In this document: positions 19,325 through 28,777 of the stretch, in pieces
Numbering within the stretch: the stretch's first letter is position 1
Layout of the letters: each line of letters opens with the position of its first letter
Source: Acetobacter aceti
Lineage (GTDB): Bacteria; Pseudomonadota; Alphaproteobacteria; Acetobacterales; Acetobacteraceae
DNA length: 64,000 nucleotides
Assembly: GCF_002005445.1 (NCBI RefSeq)
Contig: NZ_CP014692.1
Location: 2,542,001 to 2,606,000 of the forward strand
Direction of reading: 5' to 3'
Notes under the pieces: generated by a model
The model's input: the letters and a program-made list of their open reading frames with translations, nothing else
What the model was told of the DNA's origin: nothing
Databases searched by the model: none
Made by a program: the position numbers and the translations under genes

Positions 19325-20302
19325 ATGGCGCCCATTCAATCTATGGAGGCCGACCTGAGCCGCATGTCGTCCAGTTTCCCCAACCGCACCACGGGCTTTC
19401 AAGGCCGGATAGCAGAGGTCGATCTGCGGCTTCTCAGGGTGTTCGCCGCCGTCGCCGAACATGGCGGCTTTGCTGCGGCAGAAATGGCGCTGGGCAAGAG
19501 CAAATCGGCTGTCAGCATCGACATTTCATCGCTTGAAAAAAGACTGAATACGACACTCTGCCATCGTGGCCGGAGCGGGTTTGCACTGACCCCGGCTGGT
19601 GAAAGCGTTCTGGACGCCACAAGAAAGCTGTTCGATGATATCGACAGCTTTCAGAAACGCCTTAACGAGGCCAGCGGCACGCTATCTGGACGTTTCCGGC
19701 TTTATCTGCCCGATACGATCCAGATTCATGGTGAAACCGTTCTGGTCAGGGCCATAGAAAGTTTCACCCTGCATTACCCCGACATTTATCTGGATGTGCG
19801 TTCGGCGACACCGCGCGAGGTCGAGTTTGCCGTACTCAACGGTTCCGCCACAATGGGCATCACACTTTATCCCCATCAGCGTCCGGAGATGCAGACGACG
19901 CCTCTGTTTCAGGAAACATCATCGCTCTATTGCGGACAACGCCATCCTTTTTTTTCCATGACGGACGAAGAAATTACGCGAGCTGATCTGACGGCAGCCC
20001 GTATGATCGAAGTCTCGGACGCCACCACTTCCCCGCGTTGGGATGAACTGCGCAGCGAGATGAACTTCTCTGCCGCAGCAGACAACATCGATTCCCGCAC
20101 ACTCCTGATTCTCTCCGGAGTGTACATCGGTTTTCTGCCGGACCTGTTTGCAGAGCCGTTGCTGCAGGAAGGTCACCTGCGCCGGATTGTGTTTGGCGGC
20201 CTCTCTCTGACCAACAGCTTTTATCTCCTCGCCCGTCCATCGCAGGAGAGTGAACCGATGACGGTTGCTTTCCGCTCCGTTCTCAATGAGGTCAGCCGGT
20301 GA
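19325..20302 (+). CDS. LysR-family transcriptional regulator
   Basis: A DNA-binding regulator with a winged helix-turn-helix at about residues 30-90 (DLRLLRVFAAVAEHGGFAAAEMALGKSKSAVSIDISSLEKRL, RGRSGFALTPAGE) and a periplasmic-binding-like effector domain after about residue 95. The start is uncertain among ATGs at 19325, 19343 and 19364; I take 19325. It is divergent from the dehydrogenase-aldolase unit and its stop overlaps the GTG start of the ABC transporter gene, so it probably regulates both flanking units. The inducer is unknown. Confidence 0.85.
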   Translation: MAPIQSMEADLSRMSSSFPNRTTGFQGRIAEVDLRLLRVFAAVAEHGGFAAAEMALGKSKSAVSIDISSLEKRLNTTLCHRGRSGFALTPAGESVLDATRKLFDDIDSFQKRLNEASGTLSGRFRLYLPDTIQIHGETVLVRAIESFTLHYPDIYLDVRSATPREVEFAVLNGSATMGITLYPHQRPEMQTTPLFQETSSLYCGQRHPFFSMTDEEITRADLTAARMIEVSDATTSPRWDELRSEMNFSAAADNIDSRTLLILSGVYIGFLPDLFAEPLLQEGHLRRIVFGGLSLTNSFYLLARPSQESEPMTVAFRSVLNEVSR

Positions 20303-21867
20303 AAATCCATTCTTTCATACACCGGTCGGCGTCACGCCTGATCGCCGCGGCGGCCCTGTTTGTGGCGGTATGCGCGCTTGCTCCCGCCGGACACGCCCAG
20401 AATACCGACGTACCGTCCTTTGCAGCAGCAGGCCATTTTACTGTCTGCACAGATCCCACACTTCCTCCAATGATCTTCGTGAATGGGCAGGACACGCGCG
20501 ATGTCGCAGGATTCGACATTGATCTGGCTCGCGAACTCGGCCGCACATGGCATGCCGAACCGACCATTCTGACAATGGACTTTGAGGGCATGCTGCCCAG
20601 CCTGTCATCGCGCCGATGTGACATGGTGCTTAGCGGCGTCATGAAGCAGGCAGGTCGCGAAAAAAATTATGATGCCGTGGCTTATCTGGACTCATCCATT
20701 GTGGTCATTGCCCGCTCCGGCACCCCACGCATCACATCGCTGGACGATCTTTCCGGTCTGAGCGTCGCTGCGCAGTCCGGCACCAGCTATGCAACCCTTG
20801 TGGAAAAAACCAATCAGAAGCTCGTGCAATCGGGACGTGCGCCAATCAACCTTCAGCAGTATCCGGCAGAAGATCAGGTCGTGCAGCAGGTTCTGCTTGG
20901 CCGCGCCCATGCGCTGATCACCCAGGATGTCGAAGTTTATTACCGCCAGAAACAACTGGGCGGGAAAGTCACGATCATCCTGAAACCTGACAATCCTGAC
21001 TTTCGGGAGTTCGGCGCCTATATCAGAAAAGATCCTCACAACAAGGAAGTCCTGTCACAAACAGTCGCCTCTCTGAAACAACAGGGGATTCTGGAAAATC
21101 TGAGCAGGAAATGGAACATCTCCAACGCACAGGAACAGGCGTTTACAGAGAAAGCCGCGCCATCATCATTCAATCCTGAAGTCTTCTTCTCCGCCCTGAC
21201 ATCCATGGCGTTCGTAAAAGGCGCCGCCCTGACACTGGTTGTTGCAGTGCTGTCTCACATGACCGCCATCGTCATCTCCATTCCGGTCGCCCTGAAACTC
21301 AACGGTCCCCGCTCTCCCGTGCGGATGCTGCTTTCCGCTTACGTCGCGGTCTTTCGCGGAGCGCCGACGCTTTTGCAGCTTCTGTTCATCTGGAACGCCC
21401 TGCCACAGTTCTTTCCGATCTTCCGGGAAAGCTGGTTCACACCGTTTCTGGCGACGTGGCTTTCCCTGTCTATCAATGAATCCGCCTATCAGGTGGAAAT
21501 CAATCGCGCCGCCCTGCGGGCAGTCGATCAGGGACAGTTGGTCGCAGCCGACGCTCTGGGGATGAAACGTTCCCAGATCTATCGCCATGTCATCTTCCCG
21601 CAGGCACTCCGCATCGCTCTTCCGCCAACGATCAACGAGTTCATCAGCCTCCTGAAAACGACGTCACTCGCCTCGGTCATCTCGTTGCAGGAACTGCTGG
21701 CCGTGACACAGATTCAGGTAGCGCGCACGTTCGAATTCACGGAGTATTATTCAGCGGCCCTCGTCTATTATCTGGCGATGGTGTTCTTTTTCCTTTTCCT
21801 GCAGAAGCGGATTGAGCGTCGTTTCTCCTGGGCAGACCGCAACAAGGTGACCGACCATGGTCAGTGA
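20299..21867 (+). CDS. Amino-acid ABC transporter: substrate-binding protein fused to permease
   Basis: A 522-residue polypeptide. It has a signal sequence (LIAAAALFVAVCALAPAGHAQ), a family-3 (GlnH-like) solute-binding domain at about 45-275 (FTVCTDPTLPPM, AGFDIDLARELGRTW, AQSGTSYATL), and a HisM/GlnP-type inner-membrane permease from about 300. The permease has an FRGAPTLLQL segment and the EAA-loop-like stretch ALRAVDQGQLVAADALGMKRSQIYRHVIFPQALRIALPP, split here by the loop to the ATPase. Fusion tethers the binding protein to its channel, as in some glutamine transporters. The GTG start overlaps the LysR stop. The ATPase gene overlaps its end by 11 bp. Polar amino acids or opine-like compounds are the usual ligands. 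Confidence 0.9.
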   Translation: MKIHSFIHRSASRLIAAAALFVAVCALAPAGHAQNTDVPSFAAAGHFTVCTDPTLPPMIFVNGQDTRDVAGFDIDLARELGRTWHAEPTILTMDFEGMLPSLSSRRCDMVLSGVMKQAGREKNYDAVAYLDSSIVVIARSGTPRITSLDDLSGLSVAAQSGTSYATLVEKTNQKLVQSGRAPINLQQYPAEDQVVQQVLLGRAHALITQDVEVYYRQKQLGGKVTIILKPDNPDFREFGAYIRKDPHNKEVLSQTVASLKQQGILENLSRKWNISNAQEQAFTEKAAPSSFNPEVFFSALTSMAFVKGAALTLVVAVLSHMTAIVISIPVALKLNGPRSPVRMLLSAYVAVFRGAPTLLQLLFIWNALPQFFPIFRESWFTPFLATWLSLSINESAYQVEINRAALRAVDQGQLVAADALGMKRSQIYRHVIFPQALRIALPPTINEFISLLKTTSLASVISLQELLAVTQIQVARTFEFTEYYSAALVYYLAMVFFFLFLQKRIERRFSWADRNKVTDHGQ

Positions 21868-22615
21868 CACCCCACCGAACCCGGATATCCGGATCTCCAT
21901 CCGTAATCTCAACAAGTTTTATGGAGAGTTTCTTGCGCTTGACCGCCTGAGTCTCGACATCGACAAAGGTGAGAAAATTGTCGTTCTTGGACCTTCAGGT
22001 TCGGGAAAATCGACTTTCATCCGCTGTTTCAACCGCATTGAACCTCATGACAGCGGCACACTGATGATCGACGGACAGATCATCGACGACAGGACGGATC
22101 TCGCCACGCTGCGTGGTCGTGTAGGAATGGTGTTCCAGAGCTATAATCTCTTTCCTCACCTGACTGTTCTCGATAACTGCACGCTTGCACCGCGTCTGGT
22201 GCGGAGCACTCCACGAGAGCAGGCAGAAGAAGAGGCGCGACGTTATCTGGCGCAGGTAGGTATTGGCGAGCAGGCGGGGAAGTATCCGATCCAGCTTTCC
22301 GGCGGTCAGCAGCAGCGTGTCGCTATCGCCCGCGCGCTGAGCATGAACCCCGAGATCATTCTCTTTGATGAACCGACCGCCGCTCTCGACCCGGAAGCCA
22401 TCTCCGGGGTTGTCGCCATCATGGAAGATCTTGCGGCTCAGCAGATCACGACGATCTGCGTAACTCATGAAATGGGTTTTGCCCGCCGCATTGCAGATCG
22501 TATCGTGTTCATGGACAAAGGCAGCATTCTCGAAGTTGCGCCTCCACAGGAATTTTTCACGGCGCCACGCACGGAGCGCGCCCGGGCATTTCTTGATCAG
22601 ATGATCCAGTTCTGA
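21857..22615 (+). CDS. Amino-acid ABC transporter ATP-binding protein (GlnQ/HisP type)
   Basis: A 252-residue ATPase. Walker A GPSGSGKST, Q-loop MVFQSYNLFPHLTV, signature LSGGQQQRVAIARAL, Walker B ILFDEPTAALDPE and the H-loop TICVTHEMGFARR are all present. It belongs to the polar amino acid uptake subfamily and overlaps the fused binding-protein/permease gene, so the two genes form a complete importer controlled with the upstream LysR gene. No other importer genes follow. Confidence 0.95.
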   Translation: MVSDTPPNPDIRISIRNLNKFYGEFLALDRLSLDIDKGEKIVVLGPSGSGKSTFIRCFNRIEPHDSGTLMIDGQIIDDRTDLATLRGRVGMVFQSYNLFPHLTVLDNCTLAPRLVRSTPREQAEEEARRYLAQVGIGEQAGKYPIQLSGGQQQRVAIARALSMNPEIILFDEPTAALDPEAISGVVAIMEDLAAQQITTICVTHEMGFARRIADRIVFMDKGSILEVAPPQEFFTAPRTERARAFLDQMIQF

Positions 22616-22743
22616 ATCGGTTACCAAATACTCCGCGGGGGTGCCGTATGTTTTCAAAGATCGTTTCGTGAGAGGTTTCCTTTCGGTCTCCTCTCCCACG
22701 GCTGGAAAACAGACGTTACACGATGACTGATCTTCAGCCATTG

Positions 22744-22787
22744 TGATGATTGCTGATGATTGCTGATGATCCTGCTTTGATGATTGA
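22744..22787. repeat. Short tandem repeat of TGATGATTGC
   Basis: The unit TGATGATTGC occurs twice perfectly in tandem, then in a diverged third copy (TGATGATCCT), and TGATGATTG appears again a few bases later. It fills the gap between the convergent ABC ATPase and LysR genes. It is probably a slippage-prone simple repeat with no visible function. Confidence 0.7.
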
Positions 22788-22792
22788 GAGTT

Positions 22793-23710
22793 TCAGATTG
22801 TGCCAGGCAGATTCCGGTTGGAAAGAGTCTCAATGCACATATCGAGAAACGCTGAAACCCTCAGAGGGATTCGTTGACCGGTGACGGTAAAAAGCCCGTA
22901 GATGAGCGGGGCGCACTCATCTTCCAGTCCCAGATAAGCCAGTGGTTTACCGTCAAGCGCGTTCTGATTACGCGGACGAGCGTTTCCCAGCCCGAAACCC
23001 ACACCCCGCGCCGCCAGACTACGAATCACGTCCATGCTGGGGTAATGACCCGCGATACGGGGAGTCACACCCGCTGAAGAGAAGAGCTGGAGGAAGTAGT
23101 CACGTGAGAAAGGCAGGTCGAGCAGGAGAAAAGGCTCATCCACAAGATCTTCCAGTCGAACATGATCGAGCCTTGCGAGAGGATGATCGACTGAGGTGAA
23201 TACATAAGGCGGAAGAGCTGAAAGCGGCTGAAAGCTGATCTCCTGCGGCACGGGCATATTATAGCCGATCATGACCGAGACCTCGCCATCCCGCAGTTTC
23301 TCGGTCAGTTCTTCGTGATGGCCGGCAATGACACGCAGACGGGCTTCCGGATAGATTGCAGAAAAATTCTGGATCAGATCAGGAGCCAGCAGAGGAAAGA
23401 GCGTGGTCATACAGCCGACGATGACCTCACCCTGCACCCGTCCCAACATACCGTTGAGTGAACTGCCCAGTTCCTCCGCCTGAGAGAGAAGTCCGCGTGC
23501 TTCCTGCAACACCATGCGCCCTTCCGGTGTCAGCGATAATCCCTGCGCGTGATGACGAATGAAAAGCGACACGCCGAACACGCTTTCCAGATGCGCGATC
23601 GCCGCCGAGATGGCAGGCTGTGAGATAGGAATCTGGCGCGAGGCCTGCACGATGGACCCGGTTTCAGCCGTAGCGACGAAATATTCGATCTGTCGCAGGG
23701 AGAACTTCAC
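22793..23710 (-). CDS. LysR-family transcriptional regulator
   Basis: A 305-residue regulator. The N-terminal winged helix (MKFSLRQIEYFVATAETGSIVQASRQIPISQPAISAAIAHLE, then FIRHHAQGLSLTPEG) occupies about 1-65, followed by a LysR effector domain with the CbbR/NAC-like CMTTLFPLLAPDLI start. It is convergent with the upstream ABC operon and divergent from an AT-rich orphan gene. Its likely targets are therefore the gene at 23941 or the nitrogen-compound cluster further right, but nothing in the sequence fixes this. Confidence 0.88.
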   Translation of the reverse strand: MKFSLRQIEYFVATAETGSIVQASRQIPISQPAISAAIAHLESVFGVSLFIRHHAQGLSLTPEGRMVLQEARGLLSQAEELGSSLNGMLGRVQGEVIVGCMTTLFPLLAPDLIQNFSAIYPEARLRVIAGHHEELTEKLRDGEVSVMIGYNMPVPQEISFQPLSALPPYVFTSVDHPLARLDHVRLEDLVDEPFLLLDLPFSRDYFLQLFSSAGVTPRIAGHYPSMDVIRSLAARGVGFGLGNARPRNQNALDGKPLAYLGLEDECAPLIYGLFTVTGQRIPLRVSAFLDMCIETLSNRNLPGTI

Positions 23711-23940
23711 TCTTGGCAGCTCCTCGGATATGGCGGTAAAGTCCGCTGTCCTGACGCATGGACTTTACCAGAAATCGCAGAAAAATGAATCTTTCAAATG
23801 CTAAAGACTTTCATCTTTCAAATTTTTCGCCATGATATCCTATAAATTTAATCCATTTTCTATAAATAAATCATAATGAATATTAATTTCATGTCAGTAT
23901 AAACCTCCATCAAACACAGCTTCGATTGCAAGGTAAGTTT

Positions 23941-24342
23941 ATGACGATATCCGAAGAAGAAGGCGCTTACGCAAATCGATATCTGCTTTTCGTCTACTGT
24001 CTGGACACGCTAGCACAAGATGCAATCGAGCAGTGCAGAATACTACAATATTACAATGTAGCATGGGAACTGAAAAATGACTCCCTGATTGATGGATATA
24101 ACACTCTTTCTACAGGAGAAAAATATCTCACATCAGATCAGAAATACTTGATAAAAACGCTTCTTCAAAACATCGAAAATATCCCAGATGAAATTATAAA
24201 TGCGACAAACACTCGGGAAAATCATCTAAAAACAATGAATGATCCTGTCTGGACTCCGCTCAGATTCGAAGCCCGTAAATTGCTGGATATTCTGGCGATG
24301 GAAACACAGCGCGTGCACAGACTGTTAAATATGGACCCCTGA
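23941..24342 (+). CDS. Hypothetical protein, AT-rich orphan
   Basis: A 133-residue soluble, largely helical protein beginning MTISEEEGAYANRYLLFVYCLDTL. There is no signal peptide or membrane segment, and no family that I recognise. The start ATG has AAGGTAAG upstream; the same frame has a TTG at 23926. Its codon use and local base composition are much more AT-rich than the flanking genes, as is the 180 bp upstream, pointing to horizontal acquisition. A LysR gene is divergent from it. Confidence 0.55.
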   Translation: MTISEEEGAYANRYLLFVYCLDTLAQDAIEQCRILQYYNVAWELKNDSLIDGYNTLSTGEKYLTSDQKYLIKTLLQNIENIPDEIINATNTRENHLKTMNDPVWTPLRFEARKLLDILAMETQRVHRLLNMDP

Positions 24343-24486
24343 ATTTTTTGCGAGACCTGATGTGGCTTCATACGCATGACCCTTCACAATCGACATGCAT
24401 AATCGACATGCATATACGTACAGATGGAGCTGCCACGCATGCCGAATTATGGGCATCAGTTTTTCCACTCGCTCTGAAATGATCTT

Positions 24487-25647
24487 TCAGGAACGAGACA
24501 GCATATCCGCAACCTGCTCCACAAATCGCACGCCATCCTGCAACTCTTCCGGCAGAATGAACTCATCCGCCTTGTGAGCGCGATCAATCGAACCGGGACC
24601 GCAGACAACAACCGGCATCCCCAGATATTCCCTGAACAGGCCACCTTCCGTTCCAAAACCGATGCGTGAGGGGGCGTTATCACCTGTAATTCGCATGATC
24701 TCGTGCAAAAACGAAGCGCTGTCAGATGTATGCAGACCGGGATAGGTGTTCAGCGTCTCGATCTCGATACGGGCATGTCGTCGTTCCGCACACAGACGGT
24801 CCGCCACCGCACGCAACCGGTCAAGCAGAGGCTGCGGATCAACGCCGGGCAGCAGACGCATCTCAAACTGGACCTCGCACTGATCCGGCACGATGTTGAG
24901 CGCCACGCCGCCCCTGATCAGGCCGACCTGTAGAGTGCTGTAAGGCACTTCATACTGCGCATCCTGAACGCCAGTCTCTTTCAGTTCCTCCTGCAAGGAT
25001 TCAATGGCTTTCACCATCTCCGTCGCCAGACCGATGGCGTTGCAGCCCCGAGAGGGATTGGCTGAATGCGCAGCCAGCCCATGACAGACAATGCGCGCGG
25101 CAAGCTTGCCCTTGTGGCCCGAAACAGCGCGTAGACCTGTCGGCTCTCCAATAACGCAGCCACGCGCCTGAAAACCACGGGCGGCCAGATCGTGCAGCAT
25201 CGAATGCACACCCACACACCCAATTTCCTCGTCATAGGAGATGGCCAGATGCAAGGGGGCGCTCAGTCCGGATTGACTGGCAGCATACCGCGCCGCCACA
25301 AGCATACAGGCTAGAAATCCCTTCATGTCGCTGCTGCCACGTCCGTAAAGCTTTCCATCCCGTTCGGTCAGGACAAAGGGATCAGTCGTCCACGGCTGTC
25401 CCTCCACCGGCACCACATCGCTATGGGCCGACAGCACGATACCGTCCGGCGTATCCGGTCCGATGCTGGCGAACAGATTGAAACGCCCGTCTTCCCTGCC
25501 CGGCACGCGGTGACACCGTGCGCCGAGACCTTGCAGGAATGCTTCCACCCAGTCGATCAGCTCCACATTTTTCGTGCGACATACAGTGGGAAACGCAATC
25601 AGACGTTCCAGAATCGCACGGACGGACAGCTCATACGGACTGGTCAT
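24487..25647 (-). CDS. ArgE-like M20 family deacylase (acetylornithine deacetylase-type)
   Basis: A 386-residue zinc-dependent amidohydrolase. Metal-site motifs are SAHSDVVPVEGQPW, RGSSDMKGFLACML and YDEEIGCVGVHSML, with the C-terminal His region in GFGTEGGLFREYLGMPVVVCGPGSIDRAHKADEF. The sequence fits ArgE, which removes the acetyl group from N-acetylornithine. However, the gene lies 1 bp after a GMC oxidoreductase gene in a catabolic operon with an NCS1 permease. It may therefore deacylate an imported N-acyl compound rather than serve arginine synthesis. I leave the symbol blank for that reason. Confidence 0.85.
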   Translation of the reverse strand: MTSPYELSVRAILERLIAFPTVCRTKNVELIDWVEAFLQGLGARCHRVPGREDGRFNLFASIGPDTPDGIVLSAHSDVVPVEGQPWTTDPFVLTERDGKLYGRGSSDMKGFLACMLVAARYAASQSGLSAPLHLAISYDEEIGCVGVHSMLHDLAARGFQARGCVIGEPTGLRAVSGHKGKLAARIVCHGLAAHSANPSRGCNAIGLATEMVKAIESLQEELKETGVQDAQYEVPYSTLQVGLIRGGVALNIVPDQCEVQFEMRLLPGVDPQPLLDRLRAVADRLCAERRHARIEIETLNTYPGLHTSDSASFLHEIMRITGDNAPSRIGFGTEGGLFREYLGMPVVVCGPGSIDRAHKADEFILPEELQDGVRFVEQVADMLSRS

Positions 25648-25648
25648 G

Positions 25649-27262
25649 TCAGAGCTCCGAGAGGATCATGTCAGAGGCCTTGTCACCGATCATCATCGTC
25701 GGCGCATTGGTGTTACCGCTGACGAGTGTCGGCATGATGGAGGTATCGGCCACACGCAGCCCTTTCAGCCCGCGCACCTTTAGTTCTGGTGTGACCACAC
25801 TGTCCGCATCCGATCCCATGCGACAGGTGCCGGAAGGATGAAACACGGTGCTGGCGGAGGCACGGAGATACTCCATCAATTGAGTATCTGTTTCGAGATC
25901 GGCGGTGGGAGCCATTTCCTTGCCCCGAATGGCATCGAACGACGACGCCCGAAGGATGCGGCGGGCAAGCTTCACCCCTTCCAGCAATACGAGCGCATCG
26001 CGTTCATCAGAGAGGAAATTGAAGTCGATCTCGGGGTTACGGCTGCCATCCTGAGCCAGGCGGATGCTGCCCCGGCTTTTGGGGCGCAACACGCAGGTGT
26101 GCAGCGCAAAACCGTGTCCCCACTCGAACAGGCGTCCCCGATGGCTGCGATACCCCGGCACGAAATGGAACTGCACATCCGGCACACCTTCGGCGTAACG
26201 GGTAGAGGCGAAACCTCCGGCCTCCACGTAGTTCGTTGTCAACCAGCCTTTGCCACGCAGCAGAAACCGCAAGGGAGCTGGCAGCACGGAGCCGAGGGAG
26301 GATCGCGAGAACCCAAGAGTGCTGGCTGAGTCCGAGCGGATGGTCACCAGCCCGTCGATATGGTCCTGAAGATTGCGGCCCACTTCCGGCAGATCGCTCA
26401 CCACAGGGACACCGGATTGCAGCAGTTCCTTCGCACGACCAATGCCTGACGACATGAGGAGATGCGGCGAACCGATGGCGCCAGCCGAAAGGATGGTTTC
26501 CCTGTGCGCCCGCAGGACGTGGAACTGACCATTGCGTTCTATGGTGACGCCCTGTACCTCCCGCCCGTCGGTCACGAGAGAAGCCACACGACATCCTGTC
26601 AGCACATGCAGGTTCGGACGTGACCGCACCGGAGCGACAAAAGCGCGGTAGGCGCTAAGTCGTTTTCCATCTTTCTGTGTGACGTCATAGATGCCGACGC
26701 CCTCAAGCCGGGCTCCGTTGAAGTCGGTGTTTTCCTTCAGTCCCACTTCTTCTGCGGCCCTGATGAACAGGCGCGACACGTCGAGCGGATCACGTGGCTG
26801 ATCCACCATCAGTTCACCGCCCGTGCCGTGAAAATGCGGGTCTTGGTGCAGACGGTTATCTTCCTCGCGCATGAAATATTTCAGCACGGAGTCATAGCCC
26901 CAGCCGGTGCAGCCCATAGCCTCCCAGCCGTCATAATCCGTGCGCGCGCCACGGATGTAGATCATGCTGTTCATCGAGGAAGAGCCGCCCAGCATCCGGC
27001 CACGCGGCACATGGACGCGACGGTTGTCGAGATGCGTCTGCGGCGTTGAGTAATACTGGTAGGTATATTTTCGACTTTTGTAGAGCGAGATAGTGCCGGC
27101 TGGGACATGGATGCGCGGCGTGCTGTCGGGACCACCCGCTTCCAGCAGCGCCACACGCAGAGTGCCGCGCGCGCTCAGCCGGTTGGCGAGCACACAGCCC
27201 GCCGCGCCGCCGCCCACAACAATGAAGTCGTAGTCTGTTGGGAAATCGTTCTGTGCGGTCAT
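25649..27262 (-). CDS. GMC-family FAD oxidoreductase (choline dehydrogenase-like)
   Basis: A 537-residue flavoenzyme. It starts with the FAD-binding DFIVVGGGAAGCVLANRLS, has the GMC signature HVPRGRMLGGSSSMNSMIYIRG near residue 90, GAIGSPHLLMSSGIG and QDHIDG in the middle, and the C-terminal catalytic His and Asn regions in VFHPSGTCRMG and LVSGNTNAPTMMIG. GMC enzymes oxidise primary or secondary alcohols. It resembles BetA, but no betaine aldehyde dehydrogenase gene is present. Its ATG overlaps the permease stop (TGATG), so its substrate is probably what the permease imports. Confidence 0.9.
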   Translation of the reverse strand: MTAQNDFPTDYDFIVVGGGAAGCVLANRLSARGTLRVALLEAGGPDSTPRIHVPAGTISLYKSRKYTYQYYSTPQTHLDNRRVHVPRGRMLGGSSSMNSMIYIRGARTDYDGWEAMGCTGWGYDSVLKYFMREEDNRLHQDPHFHGTGGELMVDQPRDPLDVSRLFIRAAEEVGLKENTDFNGARLEGVGIYDVTQKDGKRLSAYRAFVAPVRSRPNLHVLTGCRVASLVTDGREVQGVTIERNGQFHVLRAHRETILSAGAIGSPHLLMSSGIGRAKELLQSGVPVVSDLPEVGRNLQDHIDGLVTIRSDSASTLGFSRSSLGSVLPAPLRFLLRGKGWLTTNYVEAGGFASTRYAEGVPDVQFHFVPGYRSHRGRLFEWGHGFALHTCVLRPKSRGSIRLAQDGSRNPEIDFNFLSDERDALVLLEGVKLARRILRASSFDAIRGKEMAPTADLETDTQLMEYLRASASTVFHPSGTCRMGSDADSVVTPELKVRGLKGLRVADTSIMPTLVSGNTNAPTMMIGDKASDMILSEL

Positions 27263-28656
27263 CAGTCAGCTCCACTCATGACAGGCTGGGTGTGACGTTC
27301 GTTGCGCATCATCCAGACATAGAACACCGTCACGACAACCAGCCCCACGATCCAGGAAATATCGGCGCCACCAAGCATGTTCGCGACAGGCCCGGTGTAG
27401 AGACCGTTCGAGACGAAGGGAATCTGGATCAGAATGCCGAAGACGTAGGCGATCAGAGCGGGCCAGCAGTAGCGGCCATAGATGCCGCCATCGGCGCGGA
27501 AGAAGGAAGGAACGTCATACTCGCCATGCCGGATCAGATAGAAATCGGCCAGATTGATGGCGGTCCAGGGAACCATCACATAGAGCAGTAGCAGAATGAA
27601 GTTGGTGTATTCTTCCATGAAGTTCGCTTCTGCGCCGAGGGCGATCAGCAGTGAGAGGCTGGCCAGAACGATGGCTGTGCCCGCACGTCCGACATGTGTC
27701 GCTTTCCATGAAGGAATGATGGTCTGCACGACCGTGATGGCGGAAAGCGCGCCGCAATAGAGGTTCATCGCGTTGGTGGACGCGATGCCCAGCGACAGTA
27801 CGGGTACGATGAACAGCGCCAGCGGACCGACCTGAGTGGTCAGCGTCGCCACCACATCGCCGCCTCCCGCGATCACGCCGAGCAGGCCACCGAGGATCAT
27901 CGGGAAAACCGAGCCCAGCACGCAGCCCCAGTAACTCGCCATGAACGCCTGACGGCTTCCGGTGCCGGGCGGCAGATAACGCGAATAGTCCGAAACGTAG
28001 GGCGCGTAGGCGATCTGCCAGAGCGCCGCCGTGGACAGGCCGCCGAGGAAGCCTGACATGGTGAACGTGCCATGCGACAGCGTTGCGGACGAAACGCCGT
28101 TCACACAGAGTATCCACACGAAACACAGCGCCAGAGCGATGCCGGACACCACCGTCATCAGTCGGGTATAGGCGTGAATCAGGTCATGGCCGTAGATCGT
28201 CGCGACGAGACTGACGAGGCCAAGCAGGATGACGCAGGCCTTTTCCGGAAGGAACGTCACCACCGTATGCAGGGACTCACCACCCAGCACGAGGTTGGAG
28301 GCGAAGAAGCCGACATACATCACAACCACCAGACAGATGACCGCCATCGCTCCCATGGAACCGAACTGGCCGCGCGTCTGCACCATCTGCGGCACGCCGA
28401 GCTGCGGTCCCTGCGCGGCGTGAAGCGCCATGAACAGACCACCGATCATGTTGCCCAGCACCGCCGAAAGCAGAGCGGGCCAGAACGGCAGGCCGAACAC
28501 CGTGGTCGCCAGCGCACCCGTGATGATGGTCAGCATCATGATGTTGGAGCCGAACCACACTGTGAACAGATCGCGCGGGCGTCCGTGCCGCTGGTCGAGC
28601 GGGATCTGGTAAATAGTATGGGCCTCTGGGCCTCGTGCCGTCGCAGCGTCTGTCAT
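27262..28656 (-). CDS. NCS1-family (cytosine/purine-type) permease
   Basis: A 464-residue inner-membrane transporter with about 12 hydrophobic helices. It belongs to the nucleobase-cation symporter-1 family (CodB-like), which imports cytosine, allantoin, hydantoins, thiamine precursors and related N-heterocycles. Motifs include FTVWFGSNIMMLTIITGAL, GPQLGVPQMVQTRGQFG and VSDYSRYLPPGTGSRQAF. Start ATG 28656 has GAGGAAGGAACC upstream; the frame opens at 28680. It is the first gene of the permease-GMC-ArgE unit and is separated from ridA by a terminator. Confidence 0.9.
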   Translation of the reverse strand: MTDAATARGPEAHTIYQIPLDQRHGRPRDLFTVWFGSNIMMLTIITGALATTVFGLPFWPALLSAVLGNMIGGLFMALHAAQGPQLGVPQMVQTRGQFGSMGAMAVICLVVVMYVGFFASNLVLGGESLHTVVTFLPEKACVILLGLVSLVATIYGHDLIHAYTRLMTVVSGIALALCFVWILCVNGVSSATLSHGTFTMSGFLGGLSTAALWQIAYAPYVSDYSRYLPPGTGSRQAFMASYWGCVLGSVFPMILGGLLGVIAGGGDVVATLTTQVGPLALFIVPVLSLGIASTNAMNLYCGALSAITVVQTIIPSWKATHVGRAGTAIVLASLSLLIALGAEANFMEEYTNFILLLLYVMVPWTAINLADFYLIRHGEYDVPSFFRADGGIYGRYCWPALIAYVFGILIQIPFVSNGLYTGPVANMLGGADISWIVGLVVVTVFYVWMMRNERHTQPVMSGAD

Positions 28657-28734
28657 GGGGGCGGTTCCTTCCTCTGGCATCAGGCGTGTGTCCGTGGGAA
28701 TTTTGTGTCGAAATCGTAATATTGAGAGCCAGAA

Positions 28735-28768
28735 AAACCCCGCCGACGCCTATGGCCTGACGGGGTTT
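28735..28768 (-). terminator. Rho-independent terminator after the RidA gene
   Basis: AAACCCCG (28735-28742) pairs with CGGGGTTT (28761-28768), with an inner GCC/GGC pair. On the minus strand the stem ends in GGGGTTTTT nine bases past the RidA stop. It implies that the permease operon downstream has its own promoter or is expressed at a lower level than ridA. Confidence 0.75.
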
Positions 28769-28777
28769 GTTATCAGA

